Source: Sphagnum compactum (taxonomy: Eukaryota; Bryophyta; Sphagnopsida; Sphagnales). Taken from it: a stretch of DNA of 64,000 nucleotides. Each line of letters begins with the position of its first letter. The first letter of the stretch is position 1. Shown piece after piece: positions 47,328 to 59,895 of the stretch. The position numbers were made by a program, and so were the translations under genes. The stretch covers positions 6,696,001 through 6,760,000 of the forward strand of contig OZ234498.1 in the NCBI GenBank assembly GCA_965153455.1, read 5' to 3'. The notes below the pieces were generated by a model. The model had not been told where the DNA came from and did no database searches. It worked only from the letters and a program-made list of their open reading frames with translations.

Positions 47328-50024
47328 AAAGTTGAAACTTTTGTCATTGTATTGTAATTATAAAATTGATTGATTTTTTTGTTTTGATGTACATATTGTA
47401 ACATTCCTCAATAAATTTCAAAATATTTGTATTATTTATCTAAGTAGAAGGTTATAACATGTACCAAGTATCTACCTAAATAACATGTAAGTACTTATGT
47501 TTAATAGGCTATTACATGCTATTAATCCAATTACAGAATAATTAATAAAAATAATTAGCAATGATTAGTAATTGATAATTTCCTACGAATTAATAAGTAA
47601 TAAGTAATAAATAAAGATTATTAACTACGATTTTATAATTATCCATTAATATATAATGCATTATTATCAACTAAAAAATTAGTTTTAAATAATCACTTAT
47701 CAATAATTATTAAAAATTATATATTCATTATATTAATTATTATAAATAACTATCAAGTATTAACCAAAAATTTAGATAAAATTGATAAATTGATAATAAT
47801 AATTAATCAATTAACAAGTTGATGGATAAATTAATTATTGGTTATTAATTAACATATATTTGGTGACTAATTAATTATATAAAACATTAATCATAAATTA
47901 TTGAATATTAACTATCAATTATTAAATATCGGTTAATTAATGTACTAAGCTTAAATATTTACAAGTGCCTAAAGGCAACATGTAGGTAACCTATTAAACT
48001 TTATAAGTACTTATTAAGTGTAATATGCTTAACCTAGGGCCTATTAACTATGAACTTAGATTTGGTATGTACCCTAAGCAGAATAAACTTGTAAGTTAAA
48101 GAACCAAATTAGTATGGTTGATTTGACTAAGTGTCAAATCAAAATGGCTAATTTGACTAATTATAAATCACAATGGCCATTCAGTATGGTCAATTTGACT
48201 AAGCTTTGGTTATTTTAATAGACCTTTGGCCTTTTTGACCAAATGTTTGGTTTGTTGCATAGTTAAAAAGGTTATTTTAGTCTAATGTCTTAATCACAAG
48301 TAACTTTTGTCTTTCATGCCGCAGGCCTTTAATCAAAACAACCATCCCCCTTGGTCAATGTGGACATTTTAGTTAAGTTGAACCTTTTAAAAAATCATCT
48401 TTTTTTGTACAGTGTTTGTTTCATTGCAAATAATAATGTGTTGACATGTCGAAATATTGGTTGACATTTATTGGCATTAGAAGGATATTAAGAGGTTTTC
48501 GATGAGGTTCTTCATCTTTTTTTTCAACATGAAAGATCTCGGATTAAAGAGTTGCCAAAACACTCTTTAAATCTTGATTCCCCTATCCATAAATGCTCCA
48601 AGATTTTTTTGGATAGCGAGTAAGTTTGAACTTTCCGTCAAATTCTACTTTCTACCTTTTTAGATTGAATGTGGATGAATTCATGACTTTTTTTCCCTCC
48701 TAGTGTAGAGGTGTGTTTTGCTCTTCAATGTGTGTCCCTTTTTCACCTGAGATGATTTCTTTACAAGCCCCCCTTTAAGCCCCCGACTATTTTCATATAT
48801 TGAAGCTTATGCTTAGATATTGGCAGCTTGCCCTTCTCCTTCCTCCTTATTTGTTCCCCCATATTATGACAAGTTTGTTATGTGTTTTACAGATTTTGAA
48901 ACAATTGAGTGATAGACAATTGTGGCTTGTATTTTTCCTCCGTTTCATTACAAGATTTGGATTTGGAGTTCATTTTTTACAATGTTTTTTACTGTAACTT
49001 ATACATTTAGTGGATACATCACCATTGAATGATTCTCATTCAATGTATGTGTTTTGACCTCACTTGAATAAAAGTTTTTCCTTTTCCTCTTTCCTTGCCA
49101 AATTCATTGTTTAAAAAAAAATTAATATTGGCCATAGAGAACCAACGCCCAAAGGTGCACCATCCACTGCATGCCTATTATTACTCAGGGGTGGATGAAC
49201 CTCAATTGAGTTAATATTTGATTTCACCTTGGTAACCAACTTTGTAAATTGATGGTTTATAATGAGGAGACTCTTATTCTCACCTACTAAACCCTAATCT
49301 TCTTGCTTCAATCCATGAACATCCCCACCCTTCACCTCAAATCTTTAAGGCCACGAGATAATGTAGACTTTCATGTTCCTAAGTCAAAGTCCAATACAAG
49401 AGTCTAGATACTAAATAATTTTAAACAATACTCCTCCTCCTTGTTACAATTGTCATATTGTAACATAGTTATTTGAATTTTAAATATGACCATCAAAGGA
49501 ATAACAATGCATACTTTCCCCATCATTGATTTATATTTGGAACCTTTGCATACAAAGAATTAAAGCAAAAATTCCTCCAAAAATGTTATTGTGGGGTTTG
49601 CCCCATGCCTTGGGTCCCCACTAGTTAGCATAAGTTTGTAGGCTTGGAGGCACCCGATTTTTTCTGATTTTAGTTTTATGGCTAGTTTCAAACTTTCATT
49701 CTTTTGTTCAAAAAATAATTTACATACATTACAAATTAACCATTTTGATGTCTAGGTTTACTACGATTACATAAAATTTTGTGATGTTTGAAGTGTTGAC
49801 TTTCAATGTTCAATCTACATTAAATAAGTTCACAAAACCCAACTCTGTAAGTTGAAATTTATTCCTTCCAATCAAGAAATTCATATGTCCAACATGAGTT
49901 CTTCACAATTGTTCCAAACATCTTGCTTTTACTTCTTTTAAATATCAATGATATCATCCATCACTATGTTGGACATATTGAGGAGAGCCAATTTCTTTGG
50001 GTGTGTTGTTCACATCGTTGGTTA
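47328..50024. other. very AT-rich then mixed intergenic DNA
   Basis: 47.5-47.96 kb is dominated by AATTAATTAT-type words, like the interior of the CACTA element at 55.9-58.4 kb, but no ends were found. 48.1-49.9 kb is ordinary AT-rich DNA; a frame near 48.80-49.0 kb shows no domain. Confidence 0.4.
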
Positions 50025-50590
50025 TGTGCCTTCTTCTTCCTCCTTTGAATCCATCATGGTATCTTCCGGGTATGTTGTCTCTAGCACCTTGCTTTCTTCT
50101 TCATCATCCGACTCCAAAGTGTCCTCCTCCTCCACCTCATTGTTCATTGTATTGTCACCACTAACTGGTCCATTTCCTTGTTGTAAGCAAATGTAGGTGC
50201 TTGATATGGATCATCTTTTGCATCCATATCATTTCTTGGCCATGTTTTTTTTCTAGGATTGAAGTTTTGTATTTTTGACGATTGGAATTTAGGCTTGTAA
50301 TCACATTGGCGATGAAATATCCATGTTTGACATTTTGATGTGTTGAATCTATTAGCCATAGATTGCCTTTAAGTGGTTGTGGCAAGTTATTTAGAAATGT
50401 TAGGATGAACATTCTAATCATTGTCCCATACAACTTGTAATCCTGCAAGTGATTAGTAGACACGCAATATCCAACCACTGCCTAGAACTCTGCATCTACA
50501 TTCTTTAGCTTTTTTTATTTTAACAAACAGGTACAAATCCAAATATGTTGGTGTATTGTAAAAGTTATGTGGATATGGATATTGTGACAT
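50025..50590 (-). pseudogene. decayed coding stretch, possibly retrotransposon gag-like
   Basis: Minus-strand text starts at an ATG at 50590 with MSQYPYPHNFYNTP and KKAKECRCRVLG, shifts frame to YCVSTNHLQDYKLYG and LTFLNNLPQPLKG, then SKCQTWIFHRQCDYKPKF and PRNDMDAKDDPYQAP, and ends in a third frame with acidic NNEVEEEDTLESDDEEE before a TAA. At least three frames are involved, so it is dead. A Pro/Tyr-rich head, Cys/His spacing and an acidic tail recall gag-type proteins, but no canonical CX2CX4HX4C knuckle is present. A host gene relic is equally possible. Confidence 0.35.
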
Positions 50591-51692
50591 GATGCAAAAA
50601 AAAAGTTTTATCTTAATTTTCTTTGATGGAACCTTTCAACCTCAAAACAAAACTAAAATGAACGTTCAAAATAAAACACATTTGGGAACATGTCCACTTG
50701 GTGACATATTTGTAGTTGTCCATTCAAATTCTTGCATTTAAATCTAATATGACAACCATAAAATTTCATTGGACCACCTGGTTAGTACTAGTGAATTTAA
50801 AACAATTGCATACGCCATAATGGCTCCAAATAGTAGAATAATTACACATATATTTGCTTATGATAATCATTTACTGCTCTGATCTAATATTTTCAGTGAT
50901 GGTTTGTTCAACAATCACTACGGATTAATTCAATAAACAACCTCATTGCTTAAGTTTAGCCCTAATTTTTATTTTTTTTCATAATTGAATATTTATTTTT
51001 AAGATTACATACTTTGAACAAATATTCATGTTCACACATCTATTAAATTATAATTCAATGTAAATAATGGGATTTTGGTTTTTCTTTCAATTTTCGATTC
51101 ATCATATTTATCTACTATTGTACACGTTTCGTGAATTAAGGGCTAGCCCTATCACCCAATGATTAATAATGTTTTAACCTTTTTTTCTTCAATTCTTGTG
51201 GCACCTAAGTTTGCCTAATTGGAGTTGCATAGACTCATCGTTAAGGTTTCATGAATTTTGTTGATAGCAAATTCCCAAAGGTTACCAAGTCCTTTGTCAA
51301 CAAATCGTTTAGTAAGCTTGTGAAAAAATGTTTTGGAAATCGACTTTTTCAAATTTGCCCGTTCTTTGAAAAAATCCATTACATGTGTAAACATAACTTA
51401 ATTGTAGTCTTCCATATCCTCCTTGGAAATGTTTATAGTTCATTTGAATAATGCAATATTTAATTTGTCTATCTTAGCATTTGCCCATCGCCATGTCACC
51501 CATTCGTCTGTTTTTTCAATTGTTTTTTTCCATTTTGTCCCCCATGTTATGGTTTCGAGCAAATGCTGAAGGGGGATTAACCTAGTGTCATTTCTTGGAT
51601 ATTCCAATGATTTTTTTGTCATCTCATAGATTCTATTTAATATGTTTAAGATTAATGTATTCAATATTAAATTTTAAGGTGTTTGGTGTGAG
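50591..51692. other. no gene seen
   Basis: AT-rich DNA. Short opposed frames near 51.25-51.66 kb show no recognisable domain. Confidence 0.4.
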
Positions 51693-52017
51693 TGTCACGA
51701 CCTTAACTTTCGGCTCGCGACCAAAGCAAGGGTTTACAAAGGCACGGGCCAAAAGTGAAGCCTAGGAGTCACATTTCATGCTCCCGGGAGTGTAGGAGGG
51801 TGTGAGGGAATGAACCCACACACTCCCAAGCGAGCTCCCACTTTGGGAGTTGGAGTCCTAATGGACTCTCGAATCTTCAGAGAGTAATTGTAGGGGTCAA
51901 AACTCATTGGATTGACAATTTCCTTATATCATTGAAAAACTCTTGGAACTTAGATGTCTAAAATGGTCTTGTACATCTCATTTGAGTACTTAAAACACAA
52001 GTTATGGCCAAAAGAAA

Positions 52018-52052
52018 GGCCAGGAGTCAAATTGCCAATTTGACTCCCAACC
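52018..52052. promoter_or_regulatory. 35-nt palindrome conserved in all three LTRs
   Basis: Arms GG(T/C)C(G/A)GGAGT(C)AAATTG and CAATTTGACTCCC(G/A)ACC pair almost completely. The same palindrome is at 39055-39089 (L2) and 29439-29473 (L1). It could form a hairpin in the LTR transcript or bind a dimeric protein; function is unknown. Confidence 0.7.
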
Positions 52053-52230
52053 ACTAAAAGTCGAGAATCGCCCTGATTTACTTGCGTGCAGGTGGCTTAC
52101 CACATATCGTTAGAAAGCTCTCGACAAGGGTTACAACTTTTTTTTAGACCTCACCTTAATCGGAGGTCTGAAAAAAATTATGGGCCTCCAAAGTCGTGGG
52201 AGTCCCAATTTCGAAATTTTTTGAGACTCC

Positions 52231-52398
52231 CAACTTGGGAGTCCCAGGACAAAATGACATTTGGGTGCTGGCCCTGTGGCCAGGCACAAAGAATATTATA
52301 AGGGGGAAGGTGCTCAACTTGGGAGGCCTAGGACAAAATGACATTTGGGTGCAAGCCTCGTGGCCAGACACAGAAAATACTATAAAGAAGAAGGTGGT
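52231..52398 (+). promoter_or_regulatory. 84-bp tandem duplication carrying TATA boxes in L3
   Basis: Two units (52231-52314, 52315-52398) share CAACTTGGGAG, AAAATGACATTTGGGTGC, GTGGCCAG.CACA and a TATAA box (ATTATAAGG near 52297, ACTATAAAG near 52381). L1 has only one such segment. By position these are the LTR core promoters; promoter function is inferred. Confidence 0.65.
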
Positions 52399-52702
52399 GG
52401 CTTCCCCCAAGTTCGGGCCATGGTGAATCTTGTGAGTCCGTGTATGCGCGTGGCTTATCCATGCACCAAAAGTGCTCCAACCATGCACTAACCAACTTGT
52501 TATTTGGTTTCTGCAAGTTCGTGCAATTAATTGACCCGCTTGTCACTCGTTTTAGTCCCCATCCCAGAACTCCAACATAACCCTTTAACCCCAAAGTGCT
52601 GCGAATTAAGGAGCGTACCCCAACCCCTTCTTCTTCCATTGGTTTCCACTTTTGAACTCGCGTTTGAGTCTTTCAAGGAGTGTGAGGGTGTGTAGTGATA
52701 AT

Positions 52703-54533
52703 TGGTGTCAATTTTCTTTTTGCCATTGTAATAGGAAGGTTTAACGATCGTAAACACATGGTTAAAGAAGAAAGGATGCAATTAGGAAGCATTGGTGGAA
52801 AGAATGCAAATTGAAGTATTCATTATGAAAATTAATAGTAGAAGGGAAAAAAAATAGTTCCATTATACAAGTAGTAAGAATGGTTTTAAATGCAAGAGGC
52901 TGAGAGAGTGAATGAAAATAAAAAACAACTTTAAATGGAAAGGTGTCATGGGCTACCTCATAAAGTTTCAATTTTTGATGGGCACATACCTCTTTGTGGT
53001 GAACAGATAGTGTTGGGATTAGCACATACCTCTTGGTGGGTCAACAAGTTTATGCACCATTAAATTTAGTTTAATTAAAAATTTTAATGGTTTAAATACT
53101 ATAGAGCTGGAAGATATTTCATATTAAGGAAATATAAAGTACTAGTTGAAATATGACTTCAACATTTCATGTGACAATTTTCAAAATAAACCAACATAAT
53201 TTTTTTCCACCTTGTTTCTTTTGTTCAATTTTTCACAAAAAAAATGTATATTGGCAACGTTCATAAAAAAGTCCATCCATTTTGTTTTCATCCACATTTT
53301 CATCCATAGATATTGTTCATCCATGAACATGTGGTAGAATATTTTTCCACGTCACCAAATATTATGTCCTAGGCGTCAAAAGATATTTTTCAAATATTTT
53401 GTCGATGTGGGTAGAATATTTTAAAAAAAGATTCAGTCTTGTTCATTTGCTCATGCTCACTTGATCACTCTCACGCTCACATATTCATGAAATAACATCC
53501 TTGCTTTAAAACAAGTGGGAACATGTAGTAGTTTCATTTCAATTGTGCTCTAGATTTCGACGAGGTATGCCACCTATTAGTGTTAGATGTGAATGACTTA
53601 TTGTGTTAGGTAGCACATGTGAAATTTGAAAACAAATGGAAACCACAAATTCTTGCAATGAAATGTGGCAACAAGCTTGTAAGCCCAAGACCCAACCATC
53701 ATCAATTCTTGGAATAGTGTGTTTCCCAATTTGACATAGGCATAGTCAATAATGACATTGCCAAACTTGAAACCAATAGTTCAATATTTGTTGGGGAGAA
53801 TGTTCTATGGTTCATTCCTTTATTGTCTAAACACACTACAAATAGGACCCAATTCCATAAATTCATAGTAGACATTAATTTTCTTTATTTTGATTTGTTA
53901 TTTAGATATTCCACTTTGGGATTTATGTGAATCATATGTTCAGAATTAACATTTTCAACTAGGATCGTGCACTTGGAAAATTTGTCAAATTTGGGGGTGG
54001 AGTGTTATCCTTCATCAATGATTCCAATCCAAAGAACTACCTTTCTATTGCCATTACATCAAGTTTGATAAAAGGTATTCATTTGTTGTTCCTAGATGTA
54101 GATAATGATCTTTGATTTTATACTACTAATGATGTGATTGGATACATTGTAATGTGGCCCTAGAAAGAAACTAGTTTATATATGTAAATAGATGTGAGGC
54201 TTATATAATGTACAACTTAAATGTTCTTTGTATCAAACCATGCACTTCAAAATTCAAACTTTCTTGAACTACTTTCAGTTAATAAATTATAATATATTCT
54301 ATTGTTGTTTTCTATTTGTGTTTGTGTAATATCAATGATCCATGCATGCTTGTTGTTTATGGGATGTGGATGTACATTCAAAAGAATATATAATAGATGT
54401 GTGTTTATGTGTGTACAATAGCCATGTAAGGTTCAAATTGCATGTTAGGTCAAAATGTTGCAAGTTGATAATTAATAAACAAATAGATGATAGGCACACG
54501 GCATGCCATGTAAGCATGTACACATACACACTT
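52703..54533. other. no gene seen
   Basis: AT-rich DNA right of L3. A plus-strand stretch near 53.6-53.95 kb (KLETNSSIFVGENVLWF and similar) is protein-like but short, broken and unrecognised. Confidence 0.35.
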
Positions 54534-54945
54534 AGTCACTTCAATCAAATTAGATAGCCCATGTGGCACCTAAATATAGGACCATTTGGTAGTCACCTTA
54601 ATCAAATTAGACATACCATGTGGCATTTAATTATAGGACCACTTGTCCATTAATCATTTAAGTCAAATTAGACTACCATGTGGCACCTACGCATAGGACT
54701 TAATTAGTTAGTAATATTTGTTAAAACAAACAACCTTGTGGTGTTTAGATATAATACCATGTGTTAGTCACCTTAATCAAATCATGCATGGCATGTGGAA
54801 TTAAATATAGGACCACATCACAATAGACATGCCATGTGGCACCTACATATTAACTAAGATGTTCGTCACCTTAGTCATAATAGACATGTCAATTGATGTC
54901 CATGTTAACTAGGTACTTAGTCAAGTTAGTCAAAATAGACACATA
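54534..54945 (+). repeat. minisatellite, about 58-bp unit
   Basis: The words TCACCTTAATCAAATTAGAC, ATGCCATGTGGCACCTA and ATATAGGACCA recur; CCATGTGGC lies near 54559, 54616, 54676, 54734, 54791, 54832. About six or seven diverged units. Confidence 0.8.
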
Positions 54946-55851
54946 ACTAAGCACTTAATTAGATTAAACTTAGTCACATTTTTGGATCAATGAATGGTAT
55001 GATCTAATGAACAAATTTGTCCCTTGTCTATTAAGACTGAAATTTTAGTTATAAATCTTAGTGAATAAACCATATTATGTAGTAATACTTATTGGTGATA
55101 GGGCATTCCTCCTTGTTTGTTTCTTGCAACCTTTTCCCCTCTTTCTTTCACAAACAACACAACTCCCTCCACACTTTGAGTACTTAGACCCCATTGGGAT
55201 TCAAATTTTCAAAGGGTGTTATGAACATAAACCAAAAGGAGAAACAATATCCCATCACTTGGCATCTGAACACAAGTTCTAGTGCAAAACACAACTACTT
55301 GACAAAAACAATGCTGAAATAAATTGAATTTAATTGTAGTTCAACACAAAATTTTAATCAAACTTTTGGTGATTCAAAATCCAATTTAGTTACAACAATA
55401 CATGAATCCAAGCCTAGAAATCATAATGCAAATCACACAAATTGAATGCAAAAGAAACTTTGCATAAAACACAAAAAATCAAAAACAAGAAAATATGTGT
55501 GTTATAGAATTTCAAATCACCAAAAACAATTTGAAATCATACAATTTGAGATTATGTCCCATACATTAAATATTTTGAACTACATTCACATTGGAATTGG
55601 TTCCAAATTAACTTACCCCAGTTTACTTATAATAATCAAGTTATAAACATGTAAGAAATAGAAAATTCTCGATAGTTATGTTGAGAAAATAATAGTCTTA
55701 TCACATGACCTTACCATGCTCAACTACATCTTTGTCATTCGTCACAACTTAAAGTACTAAAAACACATGATTTTTTTGGAAAAGAACACATAAAACACAA
55801 GTAGGTCATTTATGATCTAAATAGTTTCAAAGACATTATTGGATTTAATAA
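54946..55851. other. no gene seen
   Basis: AT-rich flank of the CACTA element with no domain-bearing frame. Confidence 0.4.
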
Positions 55852-58351
55852 CACTAGAAGAAATGTGAGGATATGTAACCATTTTATTTGCGTAACATGC
55901 GACTATGTGTCGTTTGCAAATACTTTTGCAATTACTTACCAACTTCACCAAATTTGGGGAGGATTTGTGATTATACTACAATTAATGTGCAAATACTATT
56001 TTTTTCATCTTCTTATGTCAATGCTTCTAGATTATATTCGTCCATGAATAAGGTCCCATAGCCCATTAAATCCATGTGTAACCAAAATTTAGCCACAAAT
56101 TAATGTACAATGTGTATTATGGGCAAGATACGCATACATATTTAGGGTTGTACAATTAAAAAGCCTACTTATACTATAACAAATATTTATTATGAGTATT
56201 ATCAACATATTTGTAGGGTAAAAAATGAATTTTTTTTGTGAAAAATGTATTAAAGGTATATTAAAGGTGTAAAAAATTAAGTATATATATATATAATCAA
56301 TAATTATGATGTAGTTAAGTAATATTTAATAATTATTTAATTAATAGCAACTAGTTATTGATAGTTGATAATTAGTAATTAATATTAAAAAATTCGAAAT
56401 TACATATTAGTCAAATTCAAGAATATTAATATTAATAAATTATTCGTTTAATGTTAATTAATTAATTAATATTTGAAATTTAATTTAATTATTTATTATT
56501 TAATCCATCATTAAAATTAAATACGAGTTAATAAAATAGATTTAATTATTATTCAGTTAATATTTAATATTTAATCATTGATCAAATATTTTATTACATA
56601 AGTCATAGTTAAACATCATTTAGGTTTTAAATTTTTAATATTAAATAATTATTCATTTAATATCAATTAATCGATAATAAGTTAGAATTTAATATTCAAT
56701 TACTTCTAATTAATAATTATTAAATTATTTGGTCATTAAGATTGAAAAATATTTAATAAAATAAAATATTTATTAATTGATTGATATTACATGTTAAATA
56801 AATTAATGATAATAATTATTTAGTTATTCATTAAGATCAAATCCTACTTAATAAACTAAAACTAGTTATAAATTGATTGATGTTACATACTAAAGAAATT
56901 ATAATAAATTATTTAGTCACTAAGATTAAATGCTACATATTAAATTAGAATTAGTTAGTAATCAATTGATATTAAATATGAAATAAATTCTAATTATTAA
57001 TAATTATTCATTAATTATATATTAATTAACTAATTAGTTTATTAACTAATTGGAAATAAAAAATATTTAAATTTACCTTATTAAGATTAACTGATTATCG
57101 ATTTAATATAAAATAAATAATAATTAGTTGAAATTATATTCAAATATTTTAATTAATAAAATAGAAAATATTAATCAATTGATATTAAATGTTAAATGTT
57201 AAATAATTATGATCGTTAATTAATTTTAAAATTTTATTAAATACTAATTAATTATTATAACCGGTTAATTAATCAATTAATTACTTATTAATGAATTTTA
57301 AATATGGAATAATTATTTATTTTAATTATTATTAAATAACTGTTAATTAATATTTAATGCCATTACAACCTATTTTTATTAATAGGTAGATAGGTAATAA
57401 ATAGATAAATAGGTAGGTAATAAGTAAGTAGTAAGTTAATAGGTTGTAAGTAGATAGGAAATTAGTAAATTAGTTAGTTAATTACTGAATTAACTATTTA
57501 ATTAGTGAATTATTTACTTATGGAGTTGACACAATTAAAAAGGAAACCAAATTGTATGGGATAACAAATGTAGTCACAACTTAGTTGTAAACTATTTGTA
57601 ACTAAATTGCAACTAGATTTTTTATCCCATATTGTTTGGCTTCCATTTCAAGTGTGTCAACTATATAATTAGATGCATTCTAAACATTCAAATACACAAG
57701 ATTTGCCAAATGGGATGAACCAATTGAAGAAGCTTAACCCTAATTTGGTTAAATCGAAAATAAAATAAATCAAATTGAAAAATGTCCTAAAACTTACCTA
57801 CCTACCTACTTCAACTTATTTACCTACCTTGGCCTACTTATCTATCTACCTACTTACTATGCCTACTTACTTACCTACCCACCTAGGCCTACTTACTTAC
57901 CTACTTAAGCATACCTACCTATTTTAAACTTCTTTACCTATCCATTTATTTTTATTTTAAATGTTTCAAAAATCATAAATGTTGCCATGTGGCACAAAAT
58001 TATTTGTCCATGTGTATGAATCAAAGACCTTAAAAAAAATGGGTGAGATAAAATTTTTGGTAATAATAAATTTGATTCATTTAATGTTCTTTGAATATGC
58101 CAAATGGCAACATGACATTGGTCATTAGTTGCATGATAGTCACAGTTACATATGTTATACGGTCAACAAATGAAAAATATAGTCAACTCAAAATACATAT
58201 TTCATCCATTGTTTATGTGATGACATCATCATGACACCATCATTTGCAAGTAAAGTTTTGTGCAACTTATCCAATGCAATTACAAGTCATTTTAATTGTA
58301 ATTAAAAATTTGTTGTAAATTATAGTAAAAAAATGCAAATTTCTTCTAGTG
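55852..58351. mobile_element. complete non-autonomous CACTA (En/Spm-like) element, 2.5 kb
   Basis: The left end reads CACTAGAAGAAATGTG and the right end, on the minus strand, CACTAGAAGAAATTTGC: a perfect 14-bp inverted terminus in the right orientation, then divergence. Near the ends are TTGCAA, GTTGCA, TTGTAACTAAATTGCAACT-type words typical of CACTA subterminal repeats. The interior is extremely AT-rich (56.2-57.36 kb) with GTAG-rich (57.38-57.45 kb) and CTAC-rich (57.79-57.93 kb) arrays. No transposase frame exists. The expected 3-bp target duplication is not matched (TAA and ATG), so the flanks have changed or the element moved abnormally. Confidence 0.7.
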
Positions 58352-59464
58352 ATGTGGCCTTTGTATCATGTTCACACCCAAATAACATGAAGTTGAATTG
58401 AAGATAGGAACCCTTGTGGTTGCAATATGTATTGCCTAAAAGAACTTGAATTAGAATGTTGGTTTTATAGAACATTTTAAGTGTAAAACCACACAAAGGC
58501 ATAAAACATTTTATATGTTTCCCAAAGAATCTTTTGGTTGGTTAATATTTTAAAACGTTCTACACATATAACCCTTAAAAAAAAATTTAAATGTTCCAAA
58601 GCATTCTCCATGGATATTTGTTATAATAATAAAACACTATTTTGATTTATTTAATGTCAATAATGCATAGAAAACTTCGAGATTAATGGGCAATTTGTTG
58701 CACTTGGGTTGAGTTTGTAATGGGGGAGGAATCATGGCTAATTGTGACTATCATTATATGCAACATGTGTTTGGTGGTTGATAGAAAACAAATATTGATT
58801 GTACCTAAACAAGATCCATCATTCAACAAACATGCTCTAAAACAATAGGCTAAGATGTGAATGTTGTTGTTATTGGGAACATACAAGGATTTCCATCATC
58901 ACAAAATGAGATTGAGTATGCCTCTTTTGCCCAAAATTCAATATTGTAATCTCTAGCAAACCAAACAATATAGGTGAACAATTAAAAAAAACTAATCCAA
59001 ATCACTATATAAATTTTATTTACTCTTTGTGGGCAAAGCTTTAACATAAATTATGATATTATGAAAGCTTTGAAAAGCTCATCTAATTACTTAGAGTGAA
59101 TAATTTCAATATTCAATACTCCCAACATACATGAATCCAATTATGTTAGTCACTAGAAAGGATGTTGAAAAAACTAATTATATATTTCAATATCTTATGA
59201 TAAAGTCACACTAAACAATCAATTTTGGGATTTTATAATGTCCATGTTATAAAACAATGACAACATATGCTTATGCATTATTAGCTTTTAAGTTAGTTTT
59301 CACTTGTAGTACCAAAAGTTAGTTGATTTCCAAGACTACAAGTACAATAAAATGTGTTGCATTATGAAGACACATTATCAATGTGCTTTCACTTGAAAAA
59401 AAGGTGTGCAATTAACATTATTAATTGTGAAAATGGCTTGTTATAACATATTACAATGTAATTT
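58352..59464. other. no gene seen
   Basis: AT-rich, stop-dense DNA. The N-terminal half of the hAT relic to the right could have lain here but no motif was found. Confidence 0.4.
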
Positions 59465-59895
59465 TTTTGAAAATTTTGAATTGTTATTATGATGTTGAAG
59501 TGCTACTTGGCATGTCATGTGCGATCCCAATGTGGCAAACTATTTACAACTTGTTTAAGTTCAATGAGTTCAAGGATGCATTTTTAGTTGATTTTGTAGC
59601 CATGGTGAAAAATTATTAGTATGATGGGTATCCACAATATTTTGATTTCATGAGGTGCTTTTAGCACTCACATGTTCATGTGCTTCAAAGTCTTATAAAA
59701 GTCATGAAGGCTTATTAGGATGTGTATCATTCCTCAACAACAAATATTGACCATTTGGTGTTTGAATGTGCAAATTATTATGTGTGGGCAAAAAATCAGG
59801 ATTTACAAGTTGGGGCCATGTGGTTTGGGTCACTAGAGATATCTTCACAAGAGTGTTCACTAATAACCTTTTCAAGTAGTTGTCAACCTTGTCAA
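59465..59895 (+). pseudogene. decayed hAT-family transposase, relic 4 (middle part)
   Basis: Plus-strand text FKFNEFKDAFLVDFVAMVK near 59.55 kb aligns by eye with SLIKFIENRDIFIYDF...VK of relic 3. About 200 bp further on NIDHLVFECANYYVW aligns with CVKHLAFVLNGEETWVHW. Order and spacing are those of the family's catalytic core between the RNase H-like segments. Stops follow KN, in RCF and after KAY. Neither the GVHC.AHR region nor the C-terminal dimerisation block was found, so it is a short fragment, and the only one of the four on the plus strand. Confidence 0.6.

Larger units (their letters stand above)
51693..52702 (+). mobile_element. LTR-family copy L3, with duplicated promoter segment
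   Basis: It begins TGTCACGACC and shares the full block order with L1 and L2, including GGGAGTGTAGGAGGGTGTGA, the palindrome at 52018-52052, GTTAGAAAGCTCTCGACAAG and AAGGTGGTGGCTTCCCCC. Homology to L1 continues weakly to about 52.70 kb, where TGGTGTCAATTTT at 52703 could be a worn primer-binding site. If so this is a 5' or solo LTR of about 1.0 kb. No gag-pol text follows. Three overlapping frames here are by-products. Confidence 0.65.

Noticed and set aside
46990-48100. A further CACTA element in the AT-rich block
   Set aside because: The interior resembles the others but neither CACTA end nor subterminal GCAACT clusters were found.
52086-52639. Several overlapping frames as small proteins
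   Set aside because: They lie within LTR copy L3 and its duplication on both strands.
52703-54533. gag-pol of the L3 element
   Set aside because: No reverse transcriptase, integrase or protease motif could be read in any frame.
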